Below are positions 17,075 through 26,188 of a stretch of 47,959 nt of DNA, one piece after another. Position 1 is the first letter of the stretch. Each line of letters starts with the position of its first letter. Origin of the DNA: Oscillospiraceae bacterium (lineage in GTDB: Bacteria > Bacillota > Clostridia > Oscillospirales > Oscillospiraceae); NCBI GenBank assembly GCA_024697625.1, contig JAILFJ010000170.1, forward strand, positions 1 to 47,959, in the 5' to 3' direction. Below the pieces are notes generated by a model. The model was not told the DNA's origin. It did not search any database and saw only the letters and a list, made by a program, of their open reading frames with translations. Made by a program: the position numbers and the translations under genes.

Positions 17075-18049
17075 ATGGAGCGCTTTGCGGCGGTCGTCGG
17101 CGGGATCAACATCGACATCGGCGGACGCTCCCTCTCTCCGCTCGTCCCGGGGGACTCGAACCCCGGCCGCGTCACGGTCAGCCTGGGCGGCGTCGGGCGG
17201 AACATCGCCCACAACCTGCGTCTGCTGGATGTCGCCGCCCGCTTTCTGACCGCGTACGGGGACGATTTTTACGCCGACCGCTTCGAGGCCTCCTGCCGGG
17301 AGCTGGGGATCGACCTCGGCGGCTCCGTCCGGGTGCCGGGGGCGGCAACCTCCAGCTACCTCTACCTCGCCGATTCGGACGGCGAGATGGCCCTCGCGGT
17401 GTCGGACATGGAGATCTGCGAACGCATCACGCCGGAGTTTCTCTTCGCCGGGCTGCCTCTTCTCCGGGGCGCCGGGACCGTGATCCTGGATACCAACATC
17501 CCGGAGGCCTCCGTCGCCTGGCTCGCCCGCCACAGCCCCGCGCCCCTTTTTGCCGACCCCGTCTCCACCGCGAAAGCCGGCAGGCTTCTCCCCGTGCTCG
17601 ACCGGATCCACACCCTCAAGCCGAACCGCATGGAGGCGGAGCTGCTCTCCGGCGTGCGCATCGCTGACGCCAGGGACTGCATCACCGCAGCCAGGGCACT
17701 TCTGCAGGCAGGGGTGCAGCGCGTGTTTCTCTCCCTCGGTGCCGACGGCGTTCTCGCCGCCGACCGCCGGGAGCTTCTGCGCGTGCCCGGGATCCCCGCC
17801 GCAGTGCGGAACACCACCGGCGCCGGGGATGCCTTCATGGCCGCCCTCGCCCGGGCTTACTGCGACGGCCTCTCTCTGGCCGACAGCTGCCGCTTTGCCT
17901 CCGCGGCCGCCTCCCTCACCGTCGAATGCGGCGAGACCGTGAACCCCGCCCTCTCCCTTGCCGCCGTCAGGGAGCGGATGAAGGCCTTCTCCGTCTCTCC
18001 GATCCCGCAGAGCGGGGACGGAACCGGGCAGGCACCGACCCGAATCTGA
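17075..18049 (+). CDS. psuK: PfkB-family carbohydrate kinase, probable pseudouridine kinase
   Basis: The protein has 324 residues from ATG 17075; an upstream open frame overlaps the DUF4250 gene and was not used. The ribokinase-like fold shows GGINIDIGG at 9-17, GGVGRN at 38-43, KPNRMEAELLSG and the PfkB signature NTTGAGDAF at 246-254, with catalytic Asp252. The specificity call comes from the neighbour: psuG follows by 31 bases, and PsuK phosphorylates pseudouridine to supply it. Together they break pseudouridine down to uracil and ribose 5-phosphate. The alternative is another nucleoside or sugar kinase. Confidence 0.85.
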   Translation: MERFAAVVGGINIDIGGRSLSPLVPGDSNPGRVTVSLGGVGRNIAHNLRLLDVAARFLTAYGDDFYADRFEASCRELGIDLGGSVRVPGAATSSYLYLADSDGEMALAVSDMEICERITPEFLFAGLPLLRGAGTVILDTNIPEASVAWLARHSPAPLFADPVSTAKAGRLLPVLDRIHTLKPNRMEAELLSGVRIADARDCITAARALLQAGVQRVFLSLGADGVLAADRRELLRVPGIPAAVRNTTGAGDAFMAALARAYCDGLSLADSCRFASAAASLTVECGETVNPALSLAAVRERMKAFSVSPIPQSGDGTGQAPTRI

Positions 18050-18080
18050 ACCGACCGTTATCTGAAAGGAACCGACTATC

Positions 18081-18998
18081 ATGATGAACCGATATCTTGA
18101 CGTAAACCCCGAAGTCGCCCGGGCCGTCGCCGAGGGCAGACCCGTCGTGGCGCTGGAGTCCACCATCATCTCCCACGGCATGCCCTATCCCCAGAACGTG
18201 GAGACCGCCCTGCAGGTCGAGCAGATCGTCCGCTCAAACGGCGCCGTCCCCGCGACGATCGCCATTCTCGGCGGCCGGCTGAAGGCGGGCCTCACCGCGG
18301 ACGAGATCACTTACCTCGGGAAGGCCGGGACCGCCGTGACCAAGGCCTCCCGCAGAGACCTGGCCGTCCTGGTCGCCAAAGGCATGGACGGCGCCACCAC
18401 CGTCACCACGACCATGATGATCGCCCACATGGCCGGCATCAGCATCTTCGCCACCGGCGGCATCGGCGGCGTCCACCGCGGTGCCGAGACCACCATGGAC
18501 ATCTCCGCCGACCTCGAGGAGCTCGCCGGCACGCCGGTCATGGTCATCTGCGCCGGGGCCAAGTCTATCCTCGACCTCGGTCTCACGCTGGAGTATCTCG
18601 AGACTCACGGCGTCCCCGTCATCGGCTACGGCACGAAGGAGCTGCCCGCCTTCTACACCCGCAGGAGCGGCTTTTCGGTGGACTACGAGCTCGACAGCCC
18701 CGAGGAGCTGGCGGCGGCCTTCAAAGTGCAGCGGGACCTGAACCTCCGCGGCGGCATGCTGGTCGCCAACCCCATCCCCGAGGAGTACGCCATGGACTTC
18801 GACATCATCAACCGCGCCATCGACGAGGCCATCGCCCAGTCGGTCCGGGACGGCATCCACGGCAAGGAGTCCACCCCCTACCTGCTGGCCAAGGTGAAGG
18901 ATCTCACCGGCGGCGACAGCCTGGAGAGCAACATCCGGCTGGTCTTCAACAACGCCGCTCTGGCCGCCAGGACCGCCGCGGCCTACTGCCGGCTCTGA
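18081..18998 (+). CDS. psuG: Pseudouridine-5'-phosphate glycosidase
   Basis: PsuG cleaves the C-C glycosidic bond of pseudouridine 5'-phosphate, giving uracil and ribose 5-phosphate. The protein has 305 residues, full length. VALESTIISHGMPYPQN at about 23-39 is the family signature (Glu26), Asp140 lies in TTMDIS, and Lys161 in GAKSILDLGLTLE corresponds to the Schiff-base lysine of the E. coli enzyme. AAAGGA precedes the double ATG. It lies in an operon with psuK. Confidence 0.95.
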   Translation: MMNRYLDVNPEVARAVAEGRPVVALESTIISHGMPYPQNVETALQVEQIVRSNGAVPATIAILGGRLKAGLTADEITYLGKAGTAVTKASRRDLAVLVAKGMDGATTVTTTMMIAHMAGISIFATGGIGGVHRGAETTMDISADLEELAGTPVMVICAGAKSILDLGLTLEYLETHGVPVIGYGTKELPAFYTRRSGFSVDYELDSPEELAAAFKVQRDLNLRGGMLVANPIPEEYAMDFDIINRAIDEAIAQSVRDGIHGKESTPYLLAKVKDLTGGDSLESNIRLVFNNAALAARTAAAYCRL

Positions 18999-19020
18999 AA
19001 AGCGGGAGGAGGGGAGAACA

Positions 19021-19731
19021 TTGGCATTGACCGGAGAAGAAATCGCGCGGAACGTGGCATACATCCGGAGCGAGATCCGCGCCGCCGCCCTTGAGGCGGG
19101 CCGGGACCCCTCCGGGATCCGCCTGGTCGCCGCCACCAAGACCAACGACGCCGACGCCGTGCGCGCCGCCATCGCGGCGGGGGTGGACATCTGCGGCGAG
19201 AACCGGGTCCAGGAGATGCTCGAAAAGAACGCCCAGGGCGCCTATACCGGCGTGCCGCTGCACTTTATCGGGCATCTGCAGCGCAACAAGGTCCGCCAGG
19301 TCGTCGGGCTCTGCCAGCTGATCCACTCCGTGGACAGCCTCCCGCTCCTGGAGGAGATCTCCCGCACGGCGGAGAGGAAGGCCCTGGTCCAGGATCTGCT
19401 GCTCGAGATCAACATCGGAAACGAGGCCTCCAAATCCGGTTTTGCGCCGGAGGAGCTGCCCGGCGTTCTCCGTCAGGCCGCCGAATTTCCGGGTATCCGG
19501 GTCCGGGGTCTCATGGCAATCCCGCCTGTCTGCAGCACGGAGGAGGAAAACCGCCCATTTTTTCTGAAAATGAGAAAGCTTTTTATTGACAACTGCGAAA
19601 AAAAATACGATAATATAGCGATGGATTGTCTGTCTATGGGCATGTCCGCCGATTATCCGGAGGCTGTCCGCTGCGGCGCGACGCTCGTCCGGGTCGGCTC
19701 GGGCATTTTCGGCCCGCGGCATTACACATAA
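19021..19731 (+). CDS. YggS/PLPBP family pyridoxal 5'-phosphate homeostasis protein
   Basis: The protein has 236 residues and a single TIM-barrel domain (alanine-racemase N-like). The PLP lysine is Lys40 in VAATK; FIGHLQRNK, INIGNEASKSG and LSMGMSADYPEAVRCGATLVRVG are the family's conserved blocks. These proteins bind PLP and affect PLP and amino-acid homeostasis without a known reaction. The start is TTG 19021 after GGGAGGAGGGG. In Firmicutes the gene (ylmE) sits just before sepF, as here. Confidence 0.93.
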   Translation: MALTGEEIARNVAYIRSEIRAAALEAGRDPSGIRLVAATKTNDADAVRAAIAAGVDICGENRVQEMLEKNAQGAYTGVPLHFIGHLQRNKVRQVVGLCQLIHSVDSLPLLEEISRTAERKALVQDLLLEINIGNEASKSGFAPEELPGVLRQAAEFPGIRVRGLMAIPPVCSTEEENRPFFLKMRKLFIDNCEKKYDNIAMDCLSMGMSADYPEAVRCGATLVRVGSGIFGPRHYT

Positions 19732-19755
19732 CAAACACCGGAGGTTCGATGGGCC

Positions 19756-20319
19756 ATGGGCTTCATGGATGAATTGAGAAAACTGACTCAGCCCTACGAG
19801 GACGAGGACGATTTTTACGAGGGTGCGGATCCCGCGGCACAGGCCCCCGCTCCGACCGAGGCACAGATCGAGTTTGAGAGCGCCTTCGGCGGCAGGGACA
19901 CGCCGGAGCCCGCCGAGTCGGAAGAGCCCGCGGCACAGACCCCGCCGCCGGAGAGCAAGGGCATCTTCTCCGGTCTCGGCCGTAAGAAGACCGTCCGTCC
20001 CCGCATCGCCGCGCGGGAGCGCGTGGTGGACTTCGGCGGGACCGAGCAGCAGGTGATTCTGTTCAACCCGAAGAGCTTTGACGAGGCCGGCGACCTGGTA
20101 CAGCATCTCTCCCAGGGCCGGAGCATCGTGATGACTCTGGAGGGCGTGCCGAACGACCTGGCCAGGCGCCTGCTGGATTTTCTCTCGGGCATCGCCTATG
20201 CCCTGCAGGGCAAGATTACCCCGATCTCTGCCAAGACCTATTTTGTCACCCCGCAGAATGTCGACGTGCTCGGCGCGGAGGAGCTCTCGGCCGCCGAGCG
20301 GAATCCGTCCTCAGACTGA
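19756..20319 (+). CDS. sepF: Cell division protein SepF
   Basis: SepF bundles FtsZ filaments and tethers them to the membrane. The protein has 187 residues: an N-terminal helix at 1-12 (membrane anchor region), an acidic Pro/Ala-rich linker at about 15-85, and the DUF552/SepF domain at about 93-172. That domain is recognised from VILFNPKSFDEAGDLVQHL, the LARRLLDFLSGIAYAL helix and YFVTPQNVDV. GGAGG lies 11 bases before the ATG. It sits between yggS and divIVA, as in other Firmicutes division clusters. Confidence 0.93.
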   Translation: MGFMDELRKLTQPYEDEDDFYEGADPAAQAPAPTEAQIEFESAFGGRDTPEPAESEEPAAQTPPPESKGIFSGLGRKKTVRPRIAARERVVDFGGTEQQVILFNPKSFDEAGDLVQHLSQGRSIVMTLEGVPNDLARRLLDFLSGIAYALQGKITPISAKTYFVTPQNVDVLGAEELSAAERNPSSD

Positions 20320-20384
20320 CCGGTTCCGACCCCCGCTGCTTTCCGTTATTCCTGCATCAATCATAGAAAGGTGGATAAAACAAC

Positions 20385-21071
20385 ATGATTACCGCTCAGG
20401 ACATCCGTGAAAAGACTTTTGAAAAATCCAGGGCAAACGGCTATGACATGGCCTCTGTGGACGATTTTCTGGACGAGCTGGCCAGCGACATCGGCAACGC
20501 CCAGAAGGAGAACGCCGTTCTGAAGAGCAAGATGAAGGTGCTCGTGGACAAGATCGAGGAATACCGCGCCAACGAGAACGCCCTCAACATGGCGATTCTG
20601 TCTGCGCAGAAGCTTGCCGTCCAGATCGAGAGCGAAGCCCGTCAGCGCGCCGCTGCCATGATCGAGGATGCCGAGCGTCAGGTAAAGGAGCGCGTAGGCT
20701 CCATCCAGGACCAGACCGCCGCCGAGGAGCGCAGGCTCGCCGACGCGAAGGAGGCCACCCGGAAGTTCTTTGAGGCCGCCCGCGACCTCTGCAACGGCCA
20801 GCTTCAGAATCTCGAGGCCATCAGCAACGACATGGATCTGCCGATGAGCGAGCCCGAGGCAGAGGCCGAGCCCGAAGCCGAAGCGGAGGCCGAGGAGGAG
20901 TTCATCCCCGAGCCCCCCGTCGACATGGAAGAGACCGTCCGCGCCATCGAGCAGGGTGTCGCCGACACCGCCAAGCCCGAGCCGGACCTGGGTCTGGATC
21001 TCTCCGGCTTTGACCTTCCCCCCGCCACCAAGCGCAGAAGCCTGGGCAGCACACAGTCTTTCAACCTCTGA
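20385..21071 (+). CDS. divIVA: DivIVA-domain cell division/polarity protein
   Basis: The protein has 228 residues. ITAQDIREKTFEKSRANGYD then VDDFLDELASDI at about 2-35 is the DivIVA N-terminal lipid-binding part. A long coiled coil runs to about 145, followed by an acidic Glu/Ala/Pro tail ending in basic KRRSLG. DivIVA gathers at curved membrane at poles and septa and recruits partners. The tail is specific to this protein and may bind one. AAGGTGG precedes the ATG. Confidence 0.9.
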   Translation: MITAQDIREKTFEKSRANGYDMASVDDFLDELASDIGNAQKENAVLKSKMKVLVDKIEEYRANENALNMAILSAQKLAVQIESEARQRAAAMIEDAERQVKERVGSIQDQTAAEERRLADAKEATRKFFEAARDLCNGQLQNLEAISNDMDLPMSEPEAEAEPEAEAEAEEEFIPEPPVDMEETVRAIEQGVADTAKPEPDLGLDLSGFDLPPATKRRSLGSTQSFNL

Positions 21072-21089
21072 GTTTCTCTCAGAACACGC

Positions 21090-21130
21090 GCGGGGCACGC
21101 GGCTGCGTCTGCCCCGCTTTCCGATTTTTG
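21090..21130 (+). terminator. Probable terminator after divIVA
   Basis: GCGGGGCA (21090-21097) pairs with TGCCCCGC (21110-21117), then TTTCCGATTTTT. The T tract is interrupted, so read-through into ileS is likely. The divIVA-ileS gap is too short for a T-box leader and none is seen. Confidence 0.5.
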
Positions 21131-21151
21131 ATTATTTAGGAGATAACATCT

Positions 21152-23953
21152 ATGTCCAAGGACTACAACGCCACACTGAATCTTCCGAAGACCGACTTTC
21201 CCATGCGCGCCGGTCTGCCAAAACGTGAGCCGGAGATGCTGAAGCACTGGGCGGAGCTGGACGTCTACAACCTGCAGCTGAAGAAGAACGAGGGAAAGCC
21301 TCTCTTCTCCCTGCACGACGGCCCTCCCTTCTCCAACGGCGACATCCACATGGGCCATGCCCTGAACAAGGCCCTGAAGGATTTCATCAATCGCAGCTAC
21401 ATGATGCGCGGCCGCTGGGTCCCCTACATTCCCGGCTGGGACAACCACGGCATGCCGATTGAGAGCGCCATTATCAAGGAGCAGCAGCTCAACCACAAGG
21501 AAATGAGTGTGGCCGACTTCCGCAGCGCCTGCCACGACTACGCCGAGAAATATGCCTACCGGCAGATGGACGGCTTCAGGCGGCTGGGCGTCATCGGCGA
21601 CTGGGAGCACCCCTACTTCACGATGAACAAGGGCTTCGAGGCCGACGAGGTGCGCGTCTTTGGCAGGATGTACCACAACGGACATATCTACAAGGGCTTC
21701 AAGCCCGTCTACTGGTGTGCCCATGACGAGACCGCCCTGGCGGAGGCCGAGATCGAATACCACGACGACCCCGTCACCACCGTGTATGTGAAGTTTCCGA
21801 TCCACGACGACAAGGGCCGGCTCTCCCACCTCGATCTGAAGAAGCTCTACTTCCTCATCTGGACCACCACGACCTGGACCCTCCCCGGCAACCTGGGCAT
21901 CACCCTGCATCCGGACGTGAGCTATGCCATCGTCAGAGCCTCCAACGGCGAGAGCTACATCCTGGCCGAGGATCTCGTGGCCGAGGTCATGGCAAAGGGC
22001 GGCATCGCGGACTACGAGACCGTCGAGACCCATCCGGGCCGCTTCTTTGAGTACATGCTGGCGGACCACCCCTTCCTCCCGAAGACCTCGCTGCTGATGC
22101 TGGCGGACTACGTCACCACCGACTCCGGCACAGGCTGCGTCCACACTGCCCCCGGCTTCGGCGACGTCGACTATCAGACCTGCCGGGAGTACGGCACCGA
22201 AATGGTCGTCCCCGTGGACGATCAGGGCCGCCATACCGAATACGCCGGTAAATACGCCGGGCTCGAGGTCAACGAGTCCAACCCCGTCATCATGGCGGAC
22301 ATGCAGGAGAGCGGCATGCTCTTCGCCCATGAGGACATTGTCCACAGCTATCCCCACTGCTGGCGCTGCAAGAACCCCATCATCTTCCGTGCGACTCCGC
22401 AGTGGTTCTGCTCCGTCGACTCCTTCAAGGACGAGGCCATCGCCGCCTGCGAGGACGTCCGCTGGCTCCCCGCCTGGGGCAAGGAGCGCATGGGCGCCAT
22501 GATCCGTGAGCGCAGCGACTGGTGCATCTCCCGTCAGCGCCGCTGGGGCCTGCCCATCCCGGTCTTCTACTGTGACGACTGCGGAAAGCCCGTCTGCACC
22601 GAAGAGAGCATCGAGGCTGTCGCCGCCGTCTTCGAGCAGGAGGGCAGCAACGCCTGGTTTGAACGCGACGCGATGTCGCTGCTGCCGGAGGGCTTCAGCT
22701 GCCCGCACTGCGGCGGAAAGCACTTCAGCAAGGAGACCAACACCCTGGACGGCTGGTTCGACTCCGGCTCCACCCACTTCGCCGCGATGCAGCGCGATCA
22801 GGGCTTCTGGCCCTCCACGATGTACATCGAGGGCGGCGACCAGTACCGCGGCTGGTTCCAGTCCTCCCTGCTGGTGGCGGTGGGCGCCCTCGGCAAGGGC
22901 GCGCCGTATCAGGAGTGCCTGACCCACGGCTGGACCGTCGACGGCGAAGGCCGCGAGATGCACAAGTCCCTCGGCAACGGCGTCGACCCCAAGGAGCTGA
23001 TCGACGAGTTCGGCGCGGACATCGTCCGGCTCTGGGCCGGCTCCGCGGACTACCACGTGGACGTCCGCTGCTCCCACGAGATCTTCAAGCAGCTGAGTCA
23101 GAACTATCTGAAGTTCCGCAACACCGCCCGCTACTGCCTGGGCAACCTCAGCGGCTTTGATCCGAACCGGCCCGTCTCCCCCGAGGAGATGCTGCCCCTG
23201 GACCGCTGGGCCATGACCAAGCTCAACGAGCTCATCGGGAAGGCCGAGGAGGCCTACGGGGACTATGAGTTCCACGTCATCTCCCACGCCGTCAACGACT
23301 TCTGCGTCGTCGAGCTCAGCAGCTTCTATCTCGACATCATCAAGGACCGCCTCTACTGCGAGGCCCCCGACAGCCTGAAGCGCCGCAGCGCCCAGACCGC
23401 GCTCTTCTATATTCTGGACACACTGACCAAGATGTTTGCGCCGATCCTAGCCTTCACCTGCGACGAGATCTGGCTCGCCATGCCGCACCGCGACACGGAC
23501 GACGCGAGGAACGTGGTCCTGAACCAGATGAACGCGCCCTTTACCGAATACGCCCTCTCGGAGGACGAGATGGCGCGCTGGAACAGCCTGATCCGCGTCC
23601 GCAACGATGTGAACGCCGTCATCGAGACCGCCCGCGCCGCCAAGCGCATCGGAAAGCCGCTGGAGGCCGCGGTCCGGCTCCACGCCACCGACACCGACAG
23701 CAGCGAGACCCTCGCCGGCATCAGCGACATGAACCTCAGTGAGCTCTTCATCGTCTCGCAGTGCCTGATCGCACCCGACGCCGACGCCGGGGAAGCGGCG
23801 GCGAAGAGCTGCGGCACCTCCTTCCCGGGTCTCGAGATCAGCGTCCGCGAAGCCCCCGGAACCAAGTGCCCGCGCTGCTGGATGCATTCGGAGCAGGCCG
23901 ATCCCGAGACCGGGCTCTGCCCGCGCTGCAAAGAGGTTCTGCGCACGCTCTGA
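21152..23953 (+). CDS. ileS: Isoleucyl-tRNA synthetase
   Basis: The 933-residue class I synthetase charges tRNA-Ile and edits valine. The HIGH motif is HMGH at 66-69. The KMSKS site reads EMHKS with Met603-His604-Lys605-Ser606, keeping the second lysine. The editing domain lies between them, with TWTLPGNLGI and GTGCVHTAPGFG. A C-terminal zinc site has Cys906, Cys909, Cys923 and Cys926. An AGGAGAT site precedes the ATG. It stands between divIVA and lspA as in Bacillus. Confidence 0.97.
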   Translation: MSKDYNATLNLPKTDFPMRAGLPKREPEMLKHWAELDVYNLQLKKNEGKPLFSLHDGPPFSNGDIHMGHALNKALKDFINRSYMMRGRWVPYIPGWDNHGMPIESAIIKEQQLNHKEMSVADFRSACHDYAEKYAYRQMDGFRRLGVIGDWEHPYFTMNKGFEADEVRVFGRMYHNGHIYKGFKPVYWCAHDETALAEAEIEYHDDPVTTVYVKFPIHDDKGRLSHLDLKKLYFLIWTTTTWTLPGNLGITLHPDVSYAIVRASNGESYILAEDLVAEVMAKGGIADYETVETHPGRFFEYMLADHPFLPKTSLLMLADYVTTDSGTGCVHTAPGFGDVDYQTCREYGTEMVVPVDDQGRHTEYAGKYAGLEVNESNPVIMADMQESGMLFAHEDIVHSYPHCWRCKNPIIFRATPQWFCSVDSFKDEAIAACEDVRWLPAWGKERMGAMIRERSDWCISRQRRWGLPIPVFYCDDCGKPVCTEESIEAVAAVFEQEGSNAWFERDAMSLLPEGFSCPHCGGKHFSKETNTLDGWFDSGSTHFAAMQRDQGFWPSTMYIEGGDQYRGWFQSSLLVAVGALGKGAPYQECLTHGWTVDGEGREMHKSLGNGVDPKELIDEFGADIVRLWAGSADYHVDVRCSHEIFKQLSQNYLKFRNTARYCLGNLSGFDPNRPVSPEEMLPLDRWAMTKLNELIGKAEEAYGDYEFHVISHAVNDFCVVELSSFYLDIIKDRLYCEAPDSLKRRSAQTALFYILDTLTKMFAPILAFTCDEIWLAMPHRDTDDARNVVLNQMNAPFTEYALSEDEMARWNSLIRVRNDVNAVIETARAAKRIGKPLEAAVRLHATDTDSSETLAGISDMNLSELFIVSQCLIAPDADAGEAAAKSCGTSFPGLEISVREAPGTKCPRCWMHSEQADPETGLCPRCKEVLRTL

Positions 23954-24029
23954 TTCCGTCCGGATTACACCCGCACATCCCTGAATCTACGTTTTCGCCG
24001 CCCCCGTAACGCGGCAGAAGGAGACCACC

Positions 24030-25145
24030 ATGCTGTATGCGATCATTGGCGTTCTGGTTATCATTGCTGACCAGTATATCAAGTTCTGGGTCATGGGCCA
24101 CATCCCGGTCAGTTCCGCCGGCGAGGCTTTTATCCCCGGTATTCTGAGTCTGGCCAACGTCCACAACGACGGCGCTGCCTTCGGCTTCCTCAGCGGAGGC
24201 GGAGCGAGAATCCCGTTTATCATCCTGGCCGGTGTGTTTACGCTCGTGGTGATCATCGCTCTGGCTACGAAGCTGATCTCGGGACGTCTGGCCCGCTGGA
24301 GCATCGTCCTCGTTACGGCCGGCGCGCTCTCCAACTGCCTGGACCGCGTCCTCTACGGTTACGTCCAGGATATGTTCAAGCTGGAATTCATCAACTTCCC
24401 GGTCTTCAACCTGGCGGACGTGTTTATCACCGTGTTCGCCATCATCTTCGCCATCGCCGTGATCTTCGGCAGGACCCGTCCGGACGACGAAGATGAGTAC
24501 GAATTTGAAGACGACGAGGAAGAGGAGTCCCCCCGCGCCTCCCGCAGGAAGGAGAAGCGCTCCGGGAAGAGCGCCCGCCGTTCCTCCCGCTACGAGAATG
24601 AGGAGGAGGAAGACGAGGAGCCTGCGCCTCCCCGCAAGCCCGCCAGGTCCAAGCTTCCGAAGCGCCGCCAGGCCGAGCCCAAGTCCGCCGAAGCGGAGGA
24701 GGAAGAGGAGCCGGCCCCTGCCCGCAGGCCCGTGAAGAAGCCCTCGAGGAAAGCAGCCGCGGAAGAAGAAACCGCAGCCGCCGCAGCGCCCGCGGCAAAG
24801 GAGAAGGCAAAGCCCGCCCGCAGCGAGGCCGCCGACGGGGAAGATCCCTTCGCCGCCTGGGATACGGCCAACGCAAAGGTCAGCGCCGCCAGACAGCGTC
24901 CTGCTCCCGCCCCCGCGGCGGAAGCTCAGGCGCCGAGAAGAGCCCGTCCCGCGGCAGCGGCACAGCCCGCAGCGCAGCAGCCTGCGGCGCAGCGCAGACC
25001 GGCGGCGACAGCTCAGCCTGCGGCCAGACCCCAGCAGCGTCCCGCCGCCCAGGCACCGAAAGCCGCGCCTGCACCAAAACCTGCGCCCGCGCCTCAGGTC
25101 GAGGAGGAATTCTCTCTGGACGACATCCTCAACGAGTTCCGCTGA
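24030..25145 (+). CDS. lspA: Lipoprotein signal peptidase with long charged/low-complexity C-terminal tail
   Basis: LspA removes lipoprotein signal peptides after lipidation. The first 147 residues are a complete enzyme with four membrane helices. NVHNDGAAFGFL is at about 43-54, and the catalytic aspartates are Asp105 in NCLDR and Asp130 in FNLAD. About 225 further residues form a cytoplasmic-side tail: acidic (DEDEYEFEDDEEEE), then Lys/Arg/Glu, then Ala/Pro/Gln-rich, ending in EEEFSLDDILNEFR. Normal LspA is 150-170 residues. The frame is intact through the tail and its codon use matches the gene, so this appears to be a real extension. Confidence 0.92.
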   Translation: MLYAIIGVLVIIADQYIKFWVMGHIPVSSAGEAFIPGILSLANVHNDGAAFGFLSGGGARIPFIILAGVFTLVVIIALATKLISGRLARWSIVLVTAGALSNCLDRVLYGYVQDMFKLEFINFPVFNLADVFITVFAIIFAIAVIFGRTRPDDEDEYEFEDDEEEESPRASRRKEKRSGKSARRSSRYENEEEEDEEPAPPRKPARSKLPKRRQAEPKSAEAEEEEEPAPARRPVKKPSRKAAAEEETAAAAAPAAKEKAKPARSEAADGEDPFAAWDTANAKVSAARQRPAPAPAAEAQAPRRARPAAAAQPAAQQPAAQRRPAATAQPAARPQQRPAAQAPKAAPAPKPAPAPQVEEEFSLDDILNEFR

Positions 25146-25189
25146 GCGGTCTCCGGGAGAAGTCTAGGTCCTGTAAGCCACTGAGATCT

Positions 25190-26116
25190 GTGGAAAACGA
25201 ATCCATAACCATAACTGCCGAGGAGAGCGGAGAACGGATCGACGCTCTCCTCGCGCGCACCGTGCCGGACCTCAGCCGCTCCGCCGCCCAGCGTCTGCTG
25301 GAGAGGGGCTCCGTGCTCCTCAACGGCAGACCGGCCGCAAAGAACGCCCGGGTCACGGCGGGGGACACCATAGAGCTGGAACTCCCGCAGCAGGCCGATG
25401 AGGTCCCGCTGCTTCCGCAGGAGCTCCCGCTGGACATCGTCTATGAGGATGCGGACCTGATCGTTGTCAACAAGCAGCGCGGTCTGGTCGTCCATCCCGC
25501 GCCCGGGCATCCGGACGGAACCCTGGTGAACGCCCTGCTCTGGCACTGCGGCGACAGCCTCTCCGGCATCGGCGGCGAGAGACGGCCCGGGATCGTACAC
25601 CGCATCGACCGGGACACCTCCGGGCTCCTGATCGTCGCCAAGAACGACTTTGCCCATCAGGCGCTCTCGGCCCAGCTTGCCGACCGCAGCCTCTCCCGGG
25701 TCTATGAGGCCGTCGTCCGGGGCAGTCTCCGGGAGGACAGCGGCACCGTGGACCGCCCCATCGGGCGGCATCCGACGGACCGCAAGCGCATGGCCGTCAC
25801 CGAGAAGAACAGCCGCCGCGCCGTCACCCACTGGGAGGTGCTCGCCCGCTATCCGGGCTACTGCCATATCCGCTGCCGGCTCGAGACCGGCCGGACCCAC
25901 CAGATCCGGGTCCACATGGCCAGCATCGGCCATCCGCTGCTCGGCGACGGAGTCTACGGCGCGCCCTCGCCGGAGAAGGGTCTGGAGGGACAGTGCCTGC
26001 ACGCGAGGGAACTGAAGTTTGTCCATCCCCGCAGCGGGGAGAGGATGGTCCTCACAACGCCGCTGCCGGACTATTTTGAGGCCGTGCTGCAGAGGCTCGG
26101 TCCCCGCACCGGCTGA
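25190..26116 (+). CDS. RluD-like large-subunit rRNA pseudouridine synthase
   Basis: The protein has 308 residues: an S4 RNA-binding domain at about 14-70 followed by the RsuA/RluA catalytic domain, with HRIDRDTSGL and catalytic Asp140. RTHQIRVHMASIGHPLLGD is the second conserved block. It follows lspA, the Bacillus position of ylyB, and likely modifies helix 69 of 23S rRNA. The exact target is inferred. The GTG 25190 start has no strong ribosome site nearby, so the start could differ slightly. Confidence 0.9.
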   Translation: MENESITITAEESGERIDALLARTVPDLSRSAAQRLLERGSVLLNGRPAAKNARVTAGDTIELELPQQADEVPLLPQELPLDIVYEDADLIVVNKQRGLVVHPAPGHPDGTLVNALLWHCGDSLSGIGGERRPGIVHRIDRDTSGLLIVAKNDFAHQALSAQLADRSLSRVYEAVVRGSLREDSGTVDRPIGRHPTDRKRMAVTEKNSRRAVTHWEVLARYPGYCHIRCRLETGRTHQIRVHMASIGHPLLGDGVYGAPSPEKGLEGQCLHARELKFVHPRSGERMVLTTPLPDYFEAVLQRLGPRTG

Positions 26117-26188
26117 TCCGCAGGGCAGAGCGGAGAGGAAGGCCGCCCGTCCGGAGAGGACCGGGCCCAAAAAAGGAGGAAGACAGGA

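Noticed and set aside
17143..17163. A segment whose complement looks like a tRNA T-arm (GGTTCGAGTCC)
   Set aside because: It codes for the conserved PGDSNPGRV segment of the kinase, and no acceptor, D-arm or anticodon arm can be built around it.
21072..21151. Possible T-box leader before ileS (also considered before serS and asnS)
   Set aside because: The gaps are about 80, 34 and 18 bases, too short for a T-box, and no conserved T-box sequence is present.
20804..23287. Very long antisense open frame (827 codons) opposite divIVA and ileS
   Set aside because: Antisense frame of a GC-rich synthetase gene; composition and lack of start signals indicate a shadow.
25189..25197. A perfect DnaA box match (TGTGGAAAA) at the start of the pseudouridine synthase gene
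   Set aside because: Single copy, far from dnaA, inside coding sequence; expected by chance in 48 kb.
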